Origin: Lophium mytilinum
Taxonomy: Eukaryota; Ascomycota; Dothideomycetes; Mytilinidiales; Mytilinidiaceae
NCBI GenBank assembly: GCA_010093605.1
Contig: MU004186.1
Coordinates: 1,344,616-1,408,615 of the forward strand
DNA length: 64,000 nucleotides
Reading direction: 5' to 3'
The stretch's first letter is position 1. Each line of letters opens with the position of its first letter. The notes beneath the pieces are model-generated. The model worked only from the letters and a program-made list of their open reading frames with translations, was not told the origin of the DNA and made no database searches. The position numbers were made by a program, and so were the translations under genes. Shown piece by piece: positions 20,189-33,159 of the stretch.

Positions 20189-21912
20189 ATGGCCAGCCGT
20201 GTAGCCGCTAGAGCCTCATCGGCTGTTCGCGGGCCGTATGCTCTGCGGTCGCTCGCTAGACAGCCGATATGGGGGAGAGCGTGGTGTAGGGCTCCTATCC
20301 AATCCTGCCGCTACTCTTCAGGTACGCGTCACATGATCTCATTCTCATTCTAAATTTTCTTCTTGTAGTGTTGCATTTCTAAGTCTAATCAGTATAATTA
20401 CTATGACTTTATAAACCCTTTTCAATCAATCTTCTTACTAGCCATTTCAACATATCTTTTTTACTATGCCAACTGAGTCGTGATAAATATAAAATTTACA
20501 TCGATATCATTTCGTTCTACCAAGAATTCTTCGATGTTCATTTACTATGAATTCAATGACTGAAAAGGGATACTTACTAAGATGGTGGATTAGGGCAAGC
20601 TTCAAGCATCGCCATTGAGGGTGCAAATGGAAAGATCTACAAAACTGACGAATGGATGAACACACCTCCGTCCATTCTCTCAGCCCTCAAAAAGCGCCTA
20701 CATTTACAGCCCGACCACCCCCTCGCCATCACCCGCCAGCTTATAGAGTCCCGTTTCCCGGGCTACGCCTACCACAATGCTCTCTTCCCCATCGTAACCA
20801 CCCACCAAAACTTCGACTCCCTCGGCTTCCCCCCCGACCACCCAGGACGCAGCCGGACAGACACATACTACATCAACTCTAAGACCGTACTACGAACCCA
20901 CACCTCCGCTCACCAAGCCGACACCTTCCGCGCCAATGCCACCCCCGGCTATCTCATCTCCGCCGACGTCTACCGCCGCGACGCCGTTGACCGCAGCCAT
21001 TACCCCGTCTTCCACCAGATGGAAGGCGCCATGACCTGGGACCGCACCACCGTCCCCACCAACTCCACCCTCGCCGCGCAGATCTGGGCCGACGTCGCCA
21101 AAATCCCCTCCCACGACCTCACCGTCCAAGACCCCAACCCCACCATCGACGCCGATCGGAACCCCCTACAGCCCGAGCACGCCGCCGCCGAAGTCGAAGC
21201 CGTCGCCGCGCACCTCAAGCGCTCCCTCGAAGACGTCGTCGTCGCCATCTTCTCCGCCGCCCGCGCCGCCACCACCGCGGGCGGGGAAGCCCCCGCCGAC
21301 GAGCCGCTCCAGATCCGCTGGGTAGAAGCCTACTTCCCCTTCACGTCCCCCTCGTGGGAGCTCGAGGTCTTCTGGCAGGGCGAGTGGCTCGAGGTGCTCG
21401 GCTGCGGCGTCGTGCGCCACAGCATCCTCGCCAACGCCGGCGTACCCTCGCGCATCGGGTGGGCGTTCGGGCTTGGGCTCGAGCGCATCGCCATGCTGCT
21501 CTTCTCGATACCGGACATCCGTCTCTTCTGGTCCGAAGACGCGCGCTTTTTATCGCAATTTAGCGCAAGTAAGCCGATCGCGCGGTTCGCGCGGTTCAGC
21601 AAGTTTCCGGCGTGTTTTAAGGATATGTCGTTTTGGTTGCCCGCGGGTGTCGGGGGGAATAGTGCGGGTGGGCAGGTGGGGGGGTTTCATGAGAATGATG
21701 TTATGGAGTTGGTGAGGGAGGTGGCGGGGGATTTGGCCGAGGATGTGAGGCTGGTGGATGAATTTACGCATCCGAAGACGGGGAGGCGGAGTTGTTGCTA
21801 TCGGGTTAATTATCGGAGTTTGGAGCGCACCTTGACGAATGAGGAGACGAATAGGCTACATGAAAAGTTGAGGGGGACGTTGGTGGAGAGGCTGGGAGTG
21901 GAGTTGAGGTAG
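20189..21912 (+). CDS. MSF1: Mitochondrial phenylalanyl-tRNA synthetase
   Basis: Exon 1 (20189-20321) encodes an Arg/Ala-rich presequence (MASRVAARASSAVRGPYALR) suited to mitochondrial import. A 272-nt AT-rich intron (20322-20593, branch ACTAAG) separates it from exon 2 (20594-21912). The total is 483 aa. The enzyme charges mitochondrial tRNA-Phe. Class II motifs are visible: DTYYINSKTVLRTHTSAHQA, RDAVDRSHYPVFHQMEG, and motif 3 GWAFGLGLERIAMLLFSIPD. The C-terminal ferredoxin-like anticodon-binding domain follows (FWLPAGVGGNSAGG to LRGTLVERLGVELR), which marks the monomeric organellar form. Codon use in exon 2 is strongly C-ending up to about 21600 and less so after. DIC1 lies divergently upstream. 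Confidence 0.93.
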
Positions 21913-24900
21913 TAGAGGTGGAGTGTGGTACATCGATTGTCATATATATATCTGTACGATAGGTGGGTTTGTAGTATATTTGTGAACACCCATTTCTACA
22001 GACTTGATTGCTGCACTCCGCGTTACTCGCTCCTCTTCATACTTTGATCGTTTGGGACGAGGGATGGGACGCCTACCTCTATGCTAAATCTTCCTATGTC
22101 TAGTTTCTTTATGCGACAATTACAGAACAGTGAAGTCTCTACCAACGATAGTTCTTTCATCGTTGAACAGCTACTCAGATACGCCAATACCTCCCCTTCT
22201 TCTCGCACGCAGTCCCACAGCGCATTCTCGGCCTTCCTTCCTCAGCAACAACCTTCTCAGTCCACCCCAGCCTGCTCTCAACCCCAGCACCAAGCCAGAT
22301 AGCGACTACGCCCAACCCAAAGCCACATAAGCACCCGTAACCACAGGCTCCTTCCCTGTGCTACACGCCAAGGCTGTGCGTCTCGAACCAGTCCCTCAAA
22401 CCCCAGCCAGGCCGAAAATCCCTCGCCCCATCTCCGAACGCTATCAGAACCCAATCCTCAACATCGCGACGCCCGTTACACGCCCAATCCTCCAAAACAA
22501 ATCCGCCGAAGAGGCGGGTCGCAAGACAGTCGCAAGACGTTACGCAAACTTGCCAAACCTCAGTGCCCGCGAAGAAGAGCCGAGGACGGGTCCCGACACC
22601 GGGTCATTTTCCGCGGCCGTGCGGAGAATATTGCGTATATAATTAGCCGAGCCCGTAAGGCGGGCTCTGACAAGGAGCGCCTGGTGTCGTACAGTCGGGG
22701 CGGTGGAGTTTAGGTGTCGCGTAGGAAGTTTGTTATCGATAAGGGGAGGACGGGCTACCGGCTGGGTCGGGCGGTTGTGACGAAAGGAAAGGCGACGCAT
22801 GGGTATCCTTTCATGATAGCCGTGGCTAGGTAATAGAGCCAATGAGAAGAATTTGACGTAATTGGAAGAGAGGAAACTAGGATCAAACGGAAGGCGGGGA
22901 GGGTGATGCAAGAGTTAGTCGAGGACGGGAGTTTAGGAGTACAAGTCGAGTTCAAGGCTAGATGAGACAGTAGGTTGAACAGAAATGGTGCGGGGAAGCT
23001 GGTGGTCGGGTATTGAGTCAATGACGCAAGTGAATTTTGACATTGAAACTGTTGGGACTAGAGAAGAGGAAATTCAGAGTCGGCCGCCTCGTTTCGGTTT
23101 GCTGGGTCCAGGGCTGCATGTTGTCGATTCAGCGTTTCCTATGCTTGGAACAGAGTGGTGCCTACGAAACAGCACTACGGTATCAAATAGTACCGCTTCC
23201 TACACGAGCTCCAAGATGGTAGTGAAAAGTAGACGATGGAAAGAATACTTCAAAGACAGAGGAACAAGCACATTCACGAGGATTACAACAAGCAATCCCT
23301 AAGCTTAAGATCGTCGCGCGAAATTCGCCCCAAACGAATCTGCCTCGTGGGGACAGGGGTGCCACACAGCAGCTGGTTGGCCCATGAATCGTGATGTGTT
23401 TTCGGAGAGTTTCATGTTCTTTCCGTCGGGAGCGTGGCGTTGCGATGAGGAAATTTTGACGATCCGTGGAATTCTCTCCGCGAGCGAGGCTTGACAGTAA
23501 CGAGGCTCGATATGGAGAGGGTTAGCGATAGACGGCTAAGATACGAGATGACGGGGTCAAATCTTCCGATGATATTATGCGATGCTAGAAGGGGGACAAG
23601 GCTCGCGATATTGCTTTTGCAACGCTCGGAGGTGTCCCACGGGCGACTCCACATTTCTGGTCGGGATAATGGCTTCAAGAGGAATGATGCCATCTCATCT
23701 TGGCTTCAGAATCTAGGGATGCAATTTTTGCTTGATATGAACCCAACTTACCGTTCTATAGACGTCACACTCACAGTTTCGAGTTGGTCAGAGGGTCAAT
23801 ATATGCCCCGGATACCGATGAATAGGAAAAGAAACGGCGCGATAGACAAGCCTTCGCTATCGCAACGGCTCCCCAATGAGAGGCGGGTTCGGTTAGTGGA
23901 ATGTTTCACGCACAGATACCCAGACGTCACAGTTGCTCCCAGCAGTTCGGCTCCGAGATACTCGAGCCCATGCTGCATTGGCTGGACTCATTTAGCACAC
24001 TGCAGGTGCTGGAACGAGAGAAGACTACCCTCGACGGCATGGTGATGAGCCCTTTCCGGCCGCAGTGCACCAGAAGCGGCGAGGGGCGCTGACTCTGTGC
24101 GAGATGTGATGCTGACTCTATGCAAGATGTGCCACATGTGAAGATGTGACTATCTTTCAGCGGGCAGTGCCGTGTTGGTGTGAAGTTGGTGAGCGCACGC
24201 TGGGATAGATGCAGCACCCACTCATCTACTGTCGGCGCAATTGGCTCCCCTTCGGCCCATTACGTGCATCGGAGAGCCAGGTACAGGGCAGCAGCAGGTG
24301 GACAGGCTCGGGCGGCAGCAGCAGCATGATGGCAGATGCTTCGGCCCGCATCCCGCAGGTTCGAGGCCGAAGATGCCTCAGGTCGTTTCGATGGCGCACC
24401 GAGCGGGACAAAATTTTGTGCTGGTATTGTCCATGGCCCAAGCTAAGCTTCGCTTACAAGGTCGAAGTCGCAAGCGTGGAATACGATTGATCCGAACCAT
24501 GATATCGGACATTAAATCAACGCTGCTTGATGAACCTGAATCGCCACGAGGAGAGGATGTTCATCGTTGATACTGATGCGGGTGGGCATGTCCCAGGGGT
24601 GCTCGCAAAGGGCAGATCATGATTGCGCTTGTGAAGAGCGGGCCCAGAGCGGGGAGCTGCATCAGCGTTCTTGAGCTTAGGAGAGTGGAGACCTGAGGGC
24701 GGTGATCATGTCGCAGACGCTCGATGCAGCTGTATGTGCTGGGTGGTGGTTGTGATGGCACGAAGCTTGGCTCTCTTGAACTGCAGATTGAAACAGCGCT
24801 GGGGAGCTTGTCTGCGTGCCTGGCCGTCGAAGGGAGCATGTCGTCCTTGGCCGTTCCGAGGAGCGAGTGCCAAGGGAGAATAGAGCGATCATCCCGCCCC

Positions 24901-26278
24901 TTAACACATGCTTCTATGGCTTCTTTTTGCTGGGTAGGGAGGCACTGAGCAAGGGAGGCCCATGCAGCTGTCAAACGCACGCGAGCTGCACGCCAAGCGA
25001 GGCCATACCCTTAACAGCCTGACGGGGAACCCCTTGCCAGCTCCGGGCAGCCTGGCCGTTCTTCAACACCACGCCAAATCGAAGATGCGGGGCAGCTGGT
25101 TTCCCGCCCGGCTCGTCCTGCGCTGCCCGCAGAGCCCGCCTGCCTCTCTCGCGTGGCCAGCCGGCTCTGCTGCACGGAGCGCCTCCGCGCCCTGTCTATA
25201 GCGGCAGGGCGGGCTCCGTCTGTTTCCCGTCCTCTGTGGCCGCCATCAGCCCTCAAACACGCCCGCTGACGCCGTTCCGCCTGTGACGGCCGCTCCACCC
25301 TCAAAACACGAGGCGCCGCCGGGCACTACTGTCTCGCCTCGGGCCCTGGTGCACGAGGAGAGGAGAGCCATCGTTGTCCGCGCCATCGCCTATGTGCTTT
25401 CGAGTCCTCAACTTGTACCGTGAAAGCGAGCACGCCGGAACTGCCCGGCGCTCGCAGCATTTCGCGGCCGCCCTCCCCGAGAAGGTTCTGACGTTGGTGC
25501 GTGATGCACGCGGTGCAGAGTTCTGTATGAAGCCCATGGCAGGCACGGGCCGGGGCTTGAGCGGAGACTGTGCCTCTATACGGACTCTATCCGACGCCGT
25601 GTGCCTCTTCTGTACTGGCCTACAGCGCTCCCGGACACCCTCCTGGCGACCTCAATCGTCTGCGCTCTCGATGAAGCTGCGCGCCGTCCATCTTGGTCGC
25701 CTCCTCGTTGCCGTGGGATGCACCAGAGGCAAGATAGTCGTAGAGTGATCTTGCAACACGGCCGCTGGTGTAACTGCTCTCGAAGTAGTGCTCCGATCCT
25801 ATCCCATGTTGGGACCTCTTGCAAAGGTGGCAGCGCAACTCACCTGCCTTCCTCGACACGAGTCGCGCGCGACCGTCACAGGTATAAGCATATCTATAAC
25901 TGTCTGCGTTATTACCCGGGACTTGCTGCACCTGGCGCGCGCTCTGGCACGTCCGCCCTGCAGGTTCCCCACGAATCGTCCACAGGCCTTGTCAGGCCTG
26001 CGTTTCACCAGCATGCGGGCTGTCAATCCCCCTGCCAGCCCCCCAAGAGCCTAGACGCATGCCGCTGCTATTGGTACCTCGCATTGGCCGGGGGTCTGTT
26101 CCTTTCCCTTGTATCAATAGCAGTTTGAAGGAGCCACACTTAAAGCACGAAGCTGCCTTCTCGACGCCGCTGCAAGGGATCAAAGCCCTCATGTTTGACA
26201 TGCTAGCCATCCGAGTCTCACAAAGATCCAGGTCCTAGCACGACGTTATCAAGCCTTCGTGCTTGCTAGCCTTCCACA
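21913..26278. other. 4.4-kb gene-poor stretch
   Basis: No convincing gene is present. Between about 24200 and 26130 the DNA is GC-rich and open in several frames on both strands at once, which is typical of base composition rather than coding. A short frame ending near 22710 (RAENIAYIISRARKAGSDK) looks protein-like but has no start, domain or partner exon. The right end is the 5' region of the Uds1 gene. A short direct repeat lies at 24088-24133. Confidence 0.5.
24088..24133 (+). repeat. 23-bp direct repeat, two units
   Basis: Units 24088-24110 and 24111-24133 share GCTGACTCTRTGCRAGATGTG. The differences within that core are two G/A transitions. Confidence 0.8.
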
Positions 26279-28161
26279 ATGACACACATCGCCAATTGCA
26301 TGCGGCCCGACGTCGACAAGACAAACGTTTATATAACGCAGGAAACGCCGTCCACTCGCAGCCCAGTAAGTTGCCCGCCACCCGCTGCATTGATGCCGCA
26401 CCCTCCGCTTCATAGAAGTCGTTCCCTAAAGGAAATACAGACTTCAAGAGAGACGGCAAGAGTATTTGGAAGCCGCCTGTCGAAGCTAGGTTTGCAGCAG
26501 CAGCCGACTTCAAAATATCAGCTGTGGCCCACAACGTCCAATCGAAGTCCCGTAGGATTCAACAGACCGGCACTGCTTTCAGACAGGTCGATAGCATTGT
26601 CCATGGGCCGCTCTGCTACGTCTTTAAGTGATACTGCCGTCAGTCCCGATTCAGTTCCATTCTGGCACAGGGGAGGTTCTCTTTCGCGACGAAGAAAAGT
26701 TAGCGTTCCAGAACTCGGCGGGACAATGACTACCGTTCAAGAGTCGGCTATAGACTCTCGTAAGTCTGCTGCTTTGGGTATATGTGCTCTGCTAACAGAA
26801 TTTAGCAACAATTCCTGGAAGACCCCCACTCCGCAAGTCACCCTCTGAGGGATTTGGCCATGAACGATCCAGCAGTGCCCCTGGAACCAACTGGCGAACT
26901 GGTCCATTCGGCGATGCTCTTGTCTCTTGTGTTACCGGGCCCTCGTATACCCAGCTCGAACATTCCTTCCCTATGGCACCCTCGGAACTTTCGAAATCAG
27001 AACTCCTTCTTCCGTCATCGGGTGGAAAGCCTCTGTCACCTATACTCAGCCCGAGCGTGTTACCTCGACCAGTCTTGAAAGTGGAAACCGGACCACCATT
27101 GCTTGAGGCCATGGATATCCCGCCTGAGGTACCCCCGAAATCGCCCTTTGTCGAAAGGAAAGGATCCCCAGCGCCGAAGATCACCTCGAAGTCTAGCAAA
27201 GTGCAATTAGCTACCCCAGTAATAGCTACGCCTACCTTAATCTCCCCAAGTAGTGCAGTTGGAGGACGTCGCTCGCCAAATGCCCCGAACACTGCTGCAA
27301 TCTCAGCACCAACAAGCGCTGTTGAACGCCGGGGCTCCCCGAAGGCCGAAGCGAGACCGGAAAGACCTAATATCCATACTAGAAACAACTCTGATACGTC
27401 AATACTTGATCGAGGACGACCAGTCAAGAGGTCCAGCAAGAGACAGCGCAGCCGGACCTGTTCTGAAATAAACACTTCCGACACCATAGCACCAGATACA
27501 TGGAAGCTACCGAAGGGTATGCGTGCCGTTGACGCCTCTTCGCAGATGAACGAGGCCGAGAAGGAAGGGTTACGTCTGCAAGCCATTGACCAGGCTGGGC
27601 AGTTCGAGGTCTTGAACAAGAAGGACGTAGCTTCGCTGTCAAGGGTAGGTCCCTCTTGCAGAGAATCAATGACGATACTAATGCGTCCCATAGGAACTAC
27701 GTGCACTGGACGAAAGGTGCGAGTACCTTCGCAAGACCTACAAGTCTCTTCGCGCAGGCCGCCAGAAGCTGCACGGCAGGATGATCTCCTACCTCAAGCG
27801 GGGAGAGGCGGTCATCTTCTCCAGAGAGAATCTACTCAAACAAGAGGAGGCGCTAGCAGAGCTAGACGTCTCCATTGACGAATTCATCCTCAAGCTCGAA
27901 CAGGCAGAGAATCGACGTTTGCGCTTTCGCCAGAAATTACTGGAGCACGTCGCCGCCGCCCTGGTTCTGAACCCGCCCCCGTCAAATAATGCCGCAGATG
28001 TGGCAGAATCAACACCACCACGAAGCCCGGACAAGACCGAGAGTCCTTCACGGATCGACAGAAAAGATGTGGAGTCGATCAAGATCTACGCCGATAGTCA
28101 TGTCCTCAATCTGTTCTCCGACATTGAAACGGCGATCGGAAAGATGTGCGAAGCGTGCTAG
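26279..28161 (+). CDS. Uds1-domain (up-regulated during septation) protein
   Basis: Three exons, 26279-26759, 26806-27644 and 27694-28161, have introns of 46 and 49 nt, GT-AG, in phase, giving 595 aa. Residues 1-430 are Ser/Pro-rich and probably disordered, with short basic repeats (VERKGSPAPK, VERRGSPKAE). Exon 3 encodes the conserved helical module ELRALDERCEYLRKTYKSLR, then RMISYLKRGEAVIFSRENLL and KQEEALAELDVSIDEFILKL, which I recognise as the Uds1 domain (Pfam Uds1). In fission yeast the name comes from transcripts induced during septation; a role at septa or polarity sites is by family only. It ends in KMCEAC. No membrane segment is visible. The long 5' flank may be regulatory. Confidence 0.8.
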
Positions 28162-29064
28162 CGTCTTGCAAAGCATCATGAGACGAGTGCCCAAACGTAC
28201 CTTCCGTATTCGTCACGAGCAGCCGATGATGGTTGTGCCACGTGTTTCCGAACGGCTTTGGACAGAGAGGTGGCTTATAATAATTGTTCCTTTTCATGTG
28301 TAACCTCGGTTTATATTTTGTGCCTCAACGGCTTCATTCTGTTATGTCTTTTTTACGACCTTCATTGTTCGACGGCTTGTGTACGAAACGAAGCGACGAG
28401 TGTGTAAGCGCTCCATTGGATATTTGTTCACCTCTTCTTCCTCTTCTTCTGACGATACCCGGGCCGCCTCCAGCCAGCCTTCTGCATTTGAAGCCCGTTC
28501 AGCATGTTCTCGGGGCGAGCTTGGGGAGTTGCATGGCGTTCTGGCCGGTGGTAGTGTCTCTAGTGTGCGCACGGTTTCAAGGTGTTCCTGGAAAATGAGA
28601 CGATGATTGCATACTAGTTCGTATAGTACGGTGTCCGACGGTGATAGGCTGTGAAGCGCTTGCGCCATGATGGTGCCCGTGTTTAGTGGCGCATTCCAAC
28701 TAAAAACGTGAAGTTCGGGCAAGACCCTGATGAGGTTGTAGTATCTTCGGAGAGCGAATCAATACGGGAAGATCCAAGGGGCAGAGCCGTGGGGGAAACG
28801 ATGGTCAGCAGTGGTCGAAACAAGGTGGCCGCCTAGGCGAAACGCGGGATGAAATAGCCTGTCTTGAACGCTAGCCCGAACGTGCAAGTACAAGCCGACC
28901 ACGTGCGCGGCCCGATCTGATGAAACAGAAAATCGGGAACGGGGTTCTTCCAGCCGGCTTGGCGCGGGGCAAGACGACGCGAAAAATCTAGCGGCATGAG
29001 GTCGGCTTGTGCTCCGTCATGCGTCCTCGACGACGACGCTCTACGCACCGGCTCACTCTCCGCC
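28162..29064. other. Intergenic between Uds1 gene and PRPP synthetase
   Basis: This is the 3' region of the Uds1 gene and the promoter of the PRPP synthetase gene. A CT-rich stretch lies near 28430-28450. Overlapping small frames look like chance. Confidence 0.55.
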
Positions 29065-30219
29065 ATGGCCACAAACTCGATCAAGTTGCTCACGGGCAAC
29101 AGTCACCCTGTCCTGGCGAAGCTGGTAGCTGAGAGGTATGCATACTTTCTCTAGCAACAATTGCCGTAAAAGCTCCTACTAACGACTGCTAGACTTGGAA
29201 TCGAGTTGACCAAGATCCTCGTCTTGCAATACTCGAACCAGGAGACCTCTGTCACCATTGGGGAGTCTGTTCGCGATGAAGATGGTATGCCTACCCCAAT
29301 TGAGTCCGCGTATACAACCCGGTATGCCTCGAACCACCAAAACATCTCTGACTCTTCAAGTTTTCATACTACAATCCACTGCTCCGGGCGACATCAACGA
29401 CGGCCTCATGGAACTCCTAATCATGATAAACGCCTGCAAGACGGCTTCCGCCCGCCGCATTACCGCCGTAATACCCAACTTCCCCTACGCGCGGCAGGAC
29501 AAAAAAGACAAATCTCGCGCGCCCATCACCGCAAAGCTCATGGCGAACATGCTGCAAACCGCCGGCTGCAACCACGTCATAACCATGGACCTCCACGCGA
29601 GCCAGATCCAGGGCTTCTTCAACGTCCCGGTGGACAACCTATACGCAGAACCCAGCACGCTGCGCTGGATACGAGAAAACCTCAATATCAAAGACTGCGT
29701 TATTGTTAGCCCGGATGCTGGAGGCGCCAAGAGGTGATAACCACCCCGTAGCTTGAGGATACTGCGATCCATGGATTGACAATTGATAGGGCTACCTCCA
29801 TCGCCGACGGCCTCGACCTCGGCTTCGCCCTCATCCACAAAGAGCGCGCCCGCCCCAATGAAGTCTCGAAAATGGTGCTAGTTGGCGACGTCAAAGACCG
29901 CACCGCCATCATCGTCGACGACATGGCCGACACGTGCGGCACGCTCGTCAAAGCCGCCAGCGTCGTCATCCAGCACGGCGCGAAAGAAGCGATTGCGATC
30001 GTCACACATGGGATCCTGAGCGGCAACGCGATCGAGCAGCTCAACGGCAGCATGCTGAAGAAAGTAGTCGTGACGAACACGGTGCCGCATGAGGAGAAGA
30101 AGGAGCGGTGCTCAAGGCTGGAGACGATTGATATTAGTCCGACGCTGGCGGAGGCGTGTCGGCGGACGCATAATGGGGAGAGTGTGTCGTTTTTGTTTAA
30201 GCATGCGCCGTTGGATTAG
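29065..30219 (+). CDS. PRS: Ribose-phosphate pyrophosphokinase (PRPP synthetase)
   Basis: Four exons, 29065-29135, 29193-29284, 29361-29733 and 29790-30219, give 321 aa, the normal length. The enzyme transfers pyrophosphate from ATP to ribose 5-phosphate to make PRPP for purine, pyrimidine, His, Trp and NAD synthesis. Visible marks are [20 protein letters not shown] at the N-terminus, [40 protein letters not shown] (the PRPP synthetase signature), [16 protein letters not shown] across an intron, and the PRPP-binding loop [15 protein letters not shown]. There is no long insertion of the kind seen in yeast Prs1 and Prs5, so it is of the short Prs2/3/4 type. Which paralogue cannot be settled here. 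The second junction splits an Asp-Val pair, GAT G|TT. Confidence 0.93.
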
Positions 30220-31181
30220 ACTGAGTGTTTTGCTGGCGTTAGGGGGTTAATGGGCATAGCGAGTGAGATTAGTAATGGTGTGTTTGGCTCTATATCGTAT
30301 AAAAAGGGTCTTTACGGGACCGAATGCTGAATATTATTAGCTGGAAAGTTCATTGTTTGAGCATCGTAGCCAATTCATGTGATTTGGCTATTGCAATCGA
30401 TGTATGCTTTCGCGCCATTATGCCCCTCTACTCTTAGCAGGTCTTTCCCAGCTACACATTCCTTCAAACACTGTAGAAGGCTATCCTAGCTACCTCCGCT
30501 GCAAGTCTGCTTATTTAATCCCATCGAGGCTGTTTCATCGCCATTAGGGTACCTCAATTTTGATAGCTGGTATGCGCCCTTAGTGTTATTTGGTTGTACA
30601 TAGGATAATGCTCTTCTGATCCATAATGCTTTTAAGTCAACTAATTAATAGTACCCTTATATTCATTAATTCAGTAAGGAGTCAGCGGAGCAGTGATTGG
30701 ATAGCAGGTATCGGGGTCCTTGAGTCACTCGAGTATCCAAAGAACTAGCGCTCTATTTTCCCCGCCTTGGTCGATATAGGCCACTAGTATTGTGGGATTC
30801 AATCAATAGTTAGCTGTTTACGTGCTCATATTTAACATAGCTCGATATCCATCCAGGTAGAAAACTCGATCTTAGGGTTAGCACTTGTAGAGGAAAAGCA
30901 GGAGAGGACCGGGGATATTAATGCAATTCTAGGTAAATAAGATAGCGGAGCTACCTATCTGCATTTCACAAAGTCTTCTCTTCAAGGCAACACAAAATGC
31001 AAAAAGATGGGAGTCTACACTACGTACACCGGCCATGTCTTTTTCCGTAAAGCATCTTACAACACGGCCCCTTTCATACGCTTCTGTACAATTGCGAATG
31101 CTACACGGAGCGTGATTGGCGTCAAAACTCTTTCCCACTCTTCCTTCCCTCAAAAAACTCGCTCAGCAATCCAAACTCCCA
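30220..31181. other. AT-richer intergenic region
   Basis: No gene is visible. The stretch 30520-30950 is rich in TAGCTA/TTAGC-like words and may hold remnants of repeats, but I cannot define ends. Confidence 0.45.
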
Positions 31182-32068
31182 CTACGAATAGTAGGAGCAT
31201 TCGAACCCAGAAAAGAAATTTCGGTATTCCCTCATCTCGACCAAACCCTACACCACTGTTAGCGAGTTCCTCCCTTCTCAGCCCACGGACGAAACATACG
31301 GGGTCTTTAGCCTCAGGTATAGGAAAAATCGGCGTCGTAGCATTAGTCCAGGGGCCATACCAGGCCGCTGTTCTCCCGTCTTTGTAGTTCGTCGTACTCC
31401 CATTCAGCATCCAAGAGTTGCCCGCGTAGGTTAGCTGGATGTCGTACGACCCATAACACGGGCCAGGCACGTATGTCATGTCCAGGGTGCCTTGCACGAA
31501 CGAGTCTGGAAGCGACAGGACGCTGACACTCGCCAAGTCCTTCTCGAGAACGGTTCCGTAGCTCCAGATATAGTCGGGGGAGATTGGTATAACCACAAGC
31601 CACAATTGCCCGCACTAACCGTTGTAGGGGTCGGATTGGGAGCAGCGGGGGGTGAGGAACTAAAGTGAGGAACTAAAGTGAGGAAAGAAGCTCGTGGAGG
31701 TTATCGTCGTCATAGGCAGAGTTGAAGACGCTGCAGTTGGTGTGGAAGATGTGGGTTCGTTGATTCGAGGAGTACAGGGCTTATTATCGAATATATCGGA
31801 TGTAAACCCACCCACCGGGGCGGTGGTAGCCGATGCTCCCCTTCGCCCAATATCAATTGCTACGGAGGAGGATACCGATCCAGTAGGTAGAGAAGCTAAG
31901 AGTGGTTAAAAGATAGAAACAAAGCCTGCGAAGACAAAATTGAACGAACCATGGCTGCTTCGTAATGCCGCGACAGCGCTGAGTACTAGGCCGCCCAACA
32001 ATGGACTGCCTAAGACCGTGAGTGGATAGAGCAAGGGCACTGTAACATAAATGGTGGCAGATTTTATA
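31182..32068 (-). pseudogene. Secreted-protein family member A, decayed
   Basis: This is homologous to the genes at 33160-34174 and 52194-53085. Exon 1 (aligned span 32068-31959) gives a hydrophobic leader ending TVLGSP, as in the 52-kb copy. A 62-nt intron (31958-31897, GC-AG) follows, then a Ser/Thr/Pro-rich linker and the core motif YGTVLEKDLASV with CYGSYDIQLTYAGNSW. A last exon (31247-31182) ends GLVEMREYRNFF, then FECSYYS. That exon is 66 nt, the same length as in the intact neighbour. The copy has lost its start Met, lacks part of the core found in its relatives, and its frame does not run through (at least two breaks). The family is unrecognised; all copies look extracellular. Confidence 0.65.
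31652..31685 (-). repeat. 13-bp tandem repeat, 2.6 units, in the linker of relic A
   Basis: The unit GTGAGGAACTAAA on the plus strand occurs at 31652-31664 and 31665-31677, with a partial unit to 31685. Confidence 0.85.
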
Positions 32069-33159
32069 ACGCTGAGTGGGAAGAAGACCAGAAGCTGGAG
32101 AAAAAAAAGACAGTTTGAATATAGATGTAATAGGTCTTTCAAACTACACGGCGACAAGTTCATATTAAAACACAGCCTACCTAGAATACTGGAATACGTG
32201 GTGTTTTGAACTCTGTGGCAAAGCTGGTGTGCTGGCTTCAACGTCGTTCGTACAGCGAGCGCCCCTTCCCTCGTCTACCTTACAATCCTCTCATCATGAA
32301 GGAGATCCTTCTTCAGATCCTTATGAAGTAACGTGTCCTTATGCGCCAAAACTGGCTCTGGTTACCGGGAAGGTAACTGCACGAACCGGGAGTGGGAGTA
32401 GGTAAAGGAGACGTGGTAGTGGTAGATATTCGCGCACAGCCCTTTTCACGTCCTGTGGTACTGATGGTGCTCAAAGAGACGTAGAGTTTTAGAACTGCAT
32501 TCTTAGATGTGGTAGGCTTCACGTCTTTGCAGAAGGACATAAGAGGATAACTAGAGTTGTGTTCATCAATGGCAACGAATGATGAGCTTGCTGTTAAAGA
32601 CTTGTTCGGAAGAGGCGTTAAAAGGGGCTTATGGAAAGGGGCCATTCGGTGCTGCACTTATTACCTTTTTCCTACACTCTTCCTCCTCCTTCTTCCTCGT
32701 CGTTCCTTCCTCCTCGTCGTTCCTTCTTCCTCATAACCACGCGTCTAACTTTCTTTACCGCCCAGGTTAGAGATGGCCCATGCCCCCCAGGCCCAGCTGA
32801 CTAAGCTACGCTAGGTAGAATAACTGATCTCTCTATAAACCGCGGAACTCTTCTCCGCAGCTAATTAGACCATGCAAATTCTACCCACCAAACAAGCCGG
32901 CCACACCGGTTTCCGGGTCACGAGGACCGTAGAGAAATGCTACCAACAAACGCTGGTATTTTATACTATCTATTCCCTTCATTCCACACCCGCGCCAAAC
33001 CAGTTGCGCATGAAGTAGCTTTGCTTTATACCTAGCCTACTACCCTCCCTCTCATCCCTCCCCTCTCCCCTTCTCACCAATGCCCCGCCTTGCTCCTTCC
33101 CCCATCTCCTCCTTCAGATCACAAAAGAGTGTTCCCCCTCCCTCCCAGCAGCACCCACA
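32069..33159. other. Intergenic between secreted-family members A and C
   Basis: A minus-strand frame at 32313-32657 has a Thr/Pro linker (STTTTSPLPTPTPGS) like those of the family and may be another fragment, but it lacks the core motif. A pyrimidine-rich tract at about 32670-32735 contains the word CCTCGTCGTTCCTTC twice. CT-rich DNA follows at 33040-33130. Confidence 0.45.

Noticed and set aside
22358-22720. Protein-like fragment RAENIAYIISRARKAGSDK
   Set aside because: No start codon context, no partner exon, no family I can name; too short to call a gene or relic.
23412-26128. Many long frames on both strands
   Set aside because: They overlap in several frames at once in GC-rich DNA, have no domains, no plausible splice partners and Arg/Ser/Pro-biased products.
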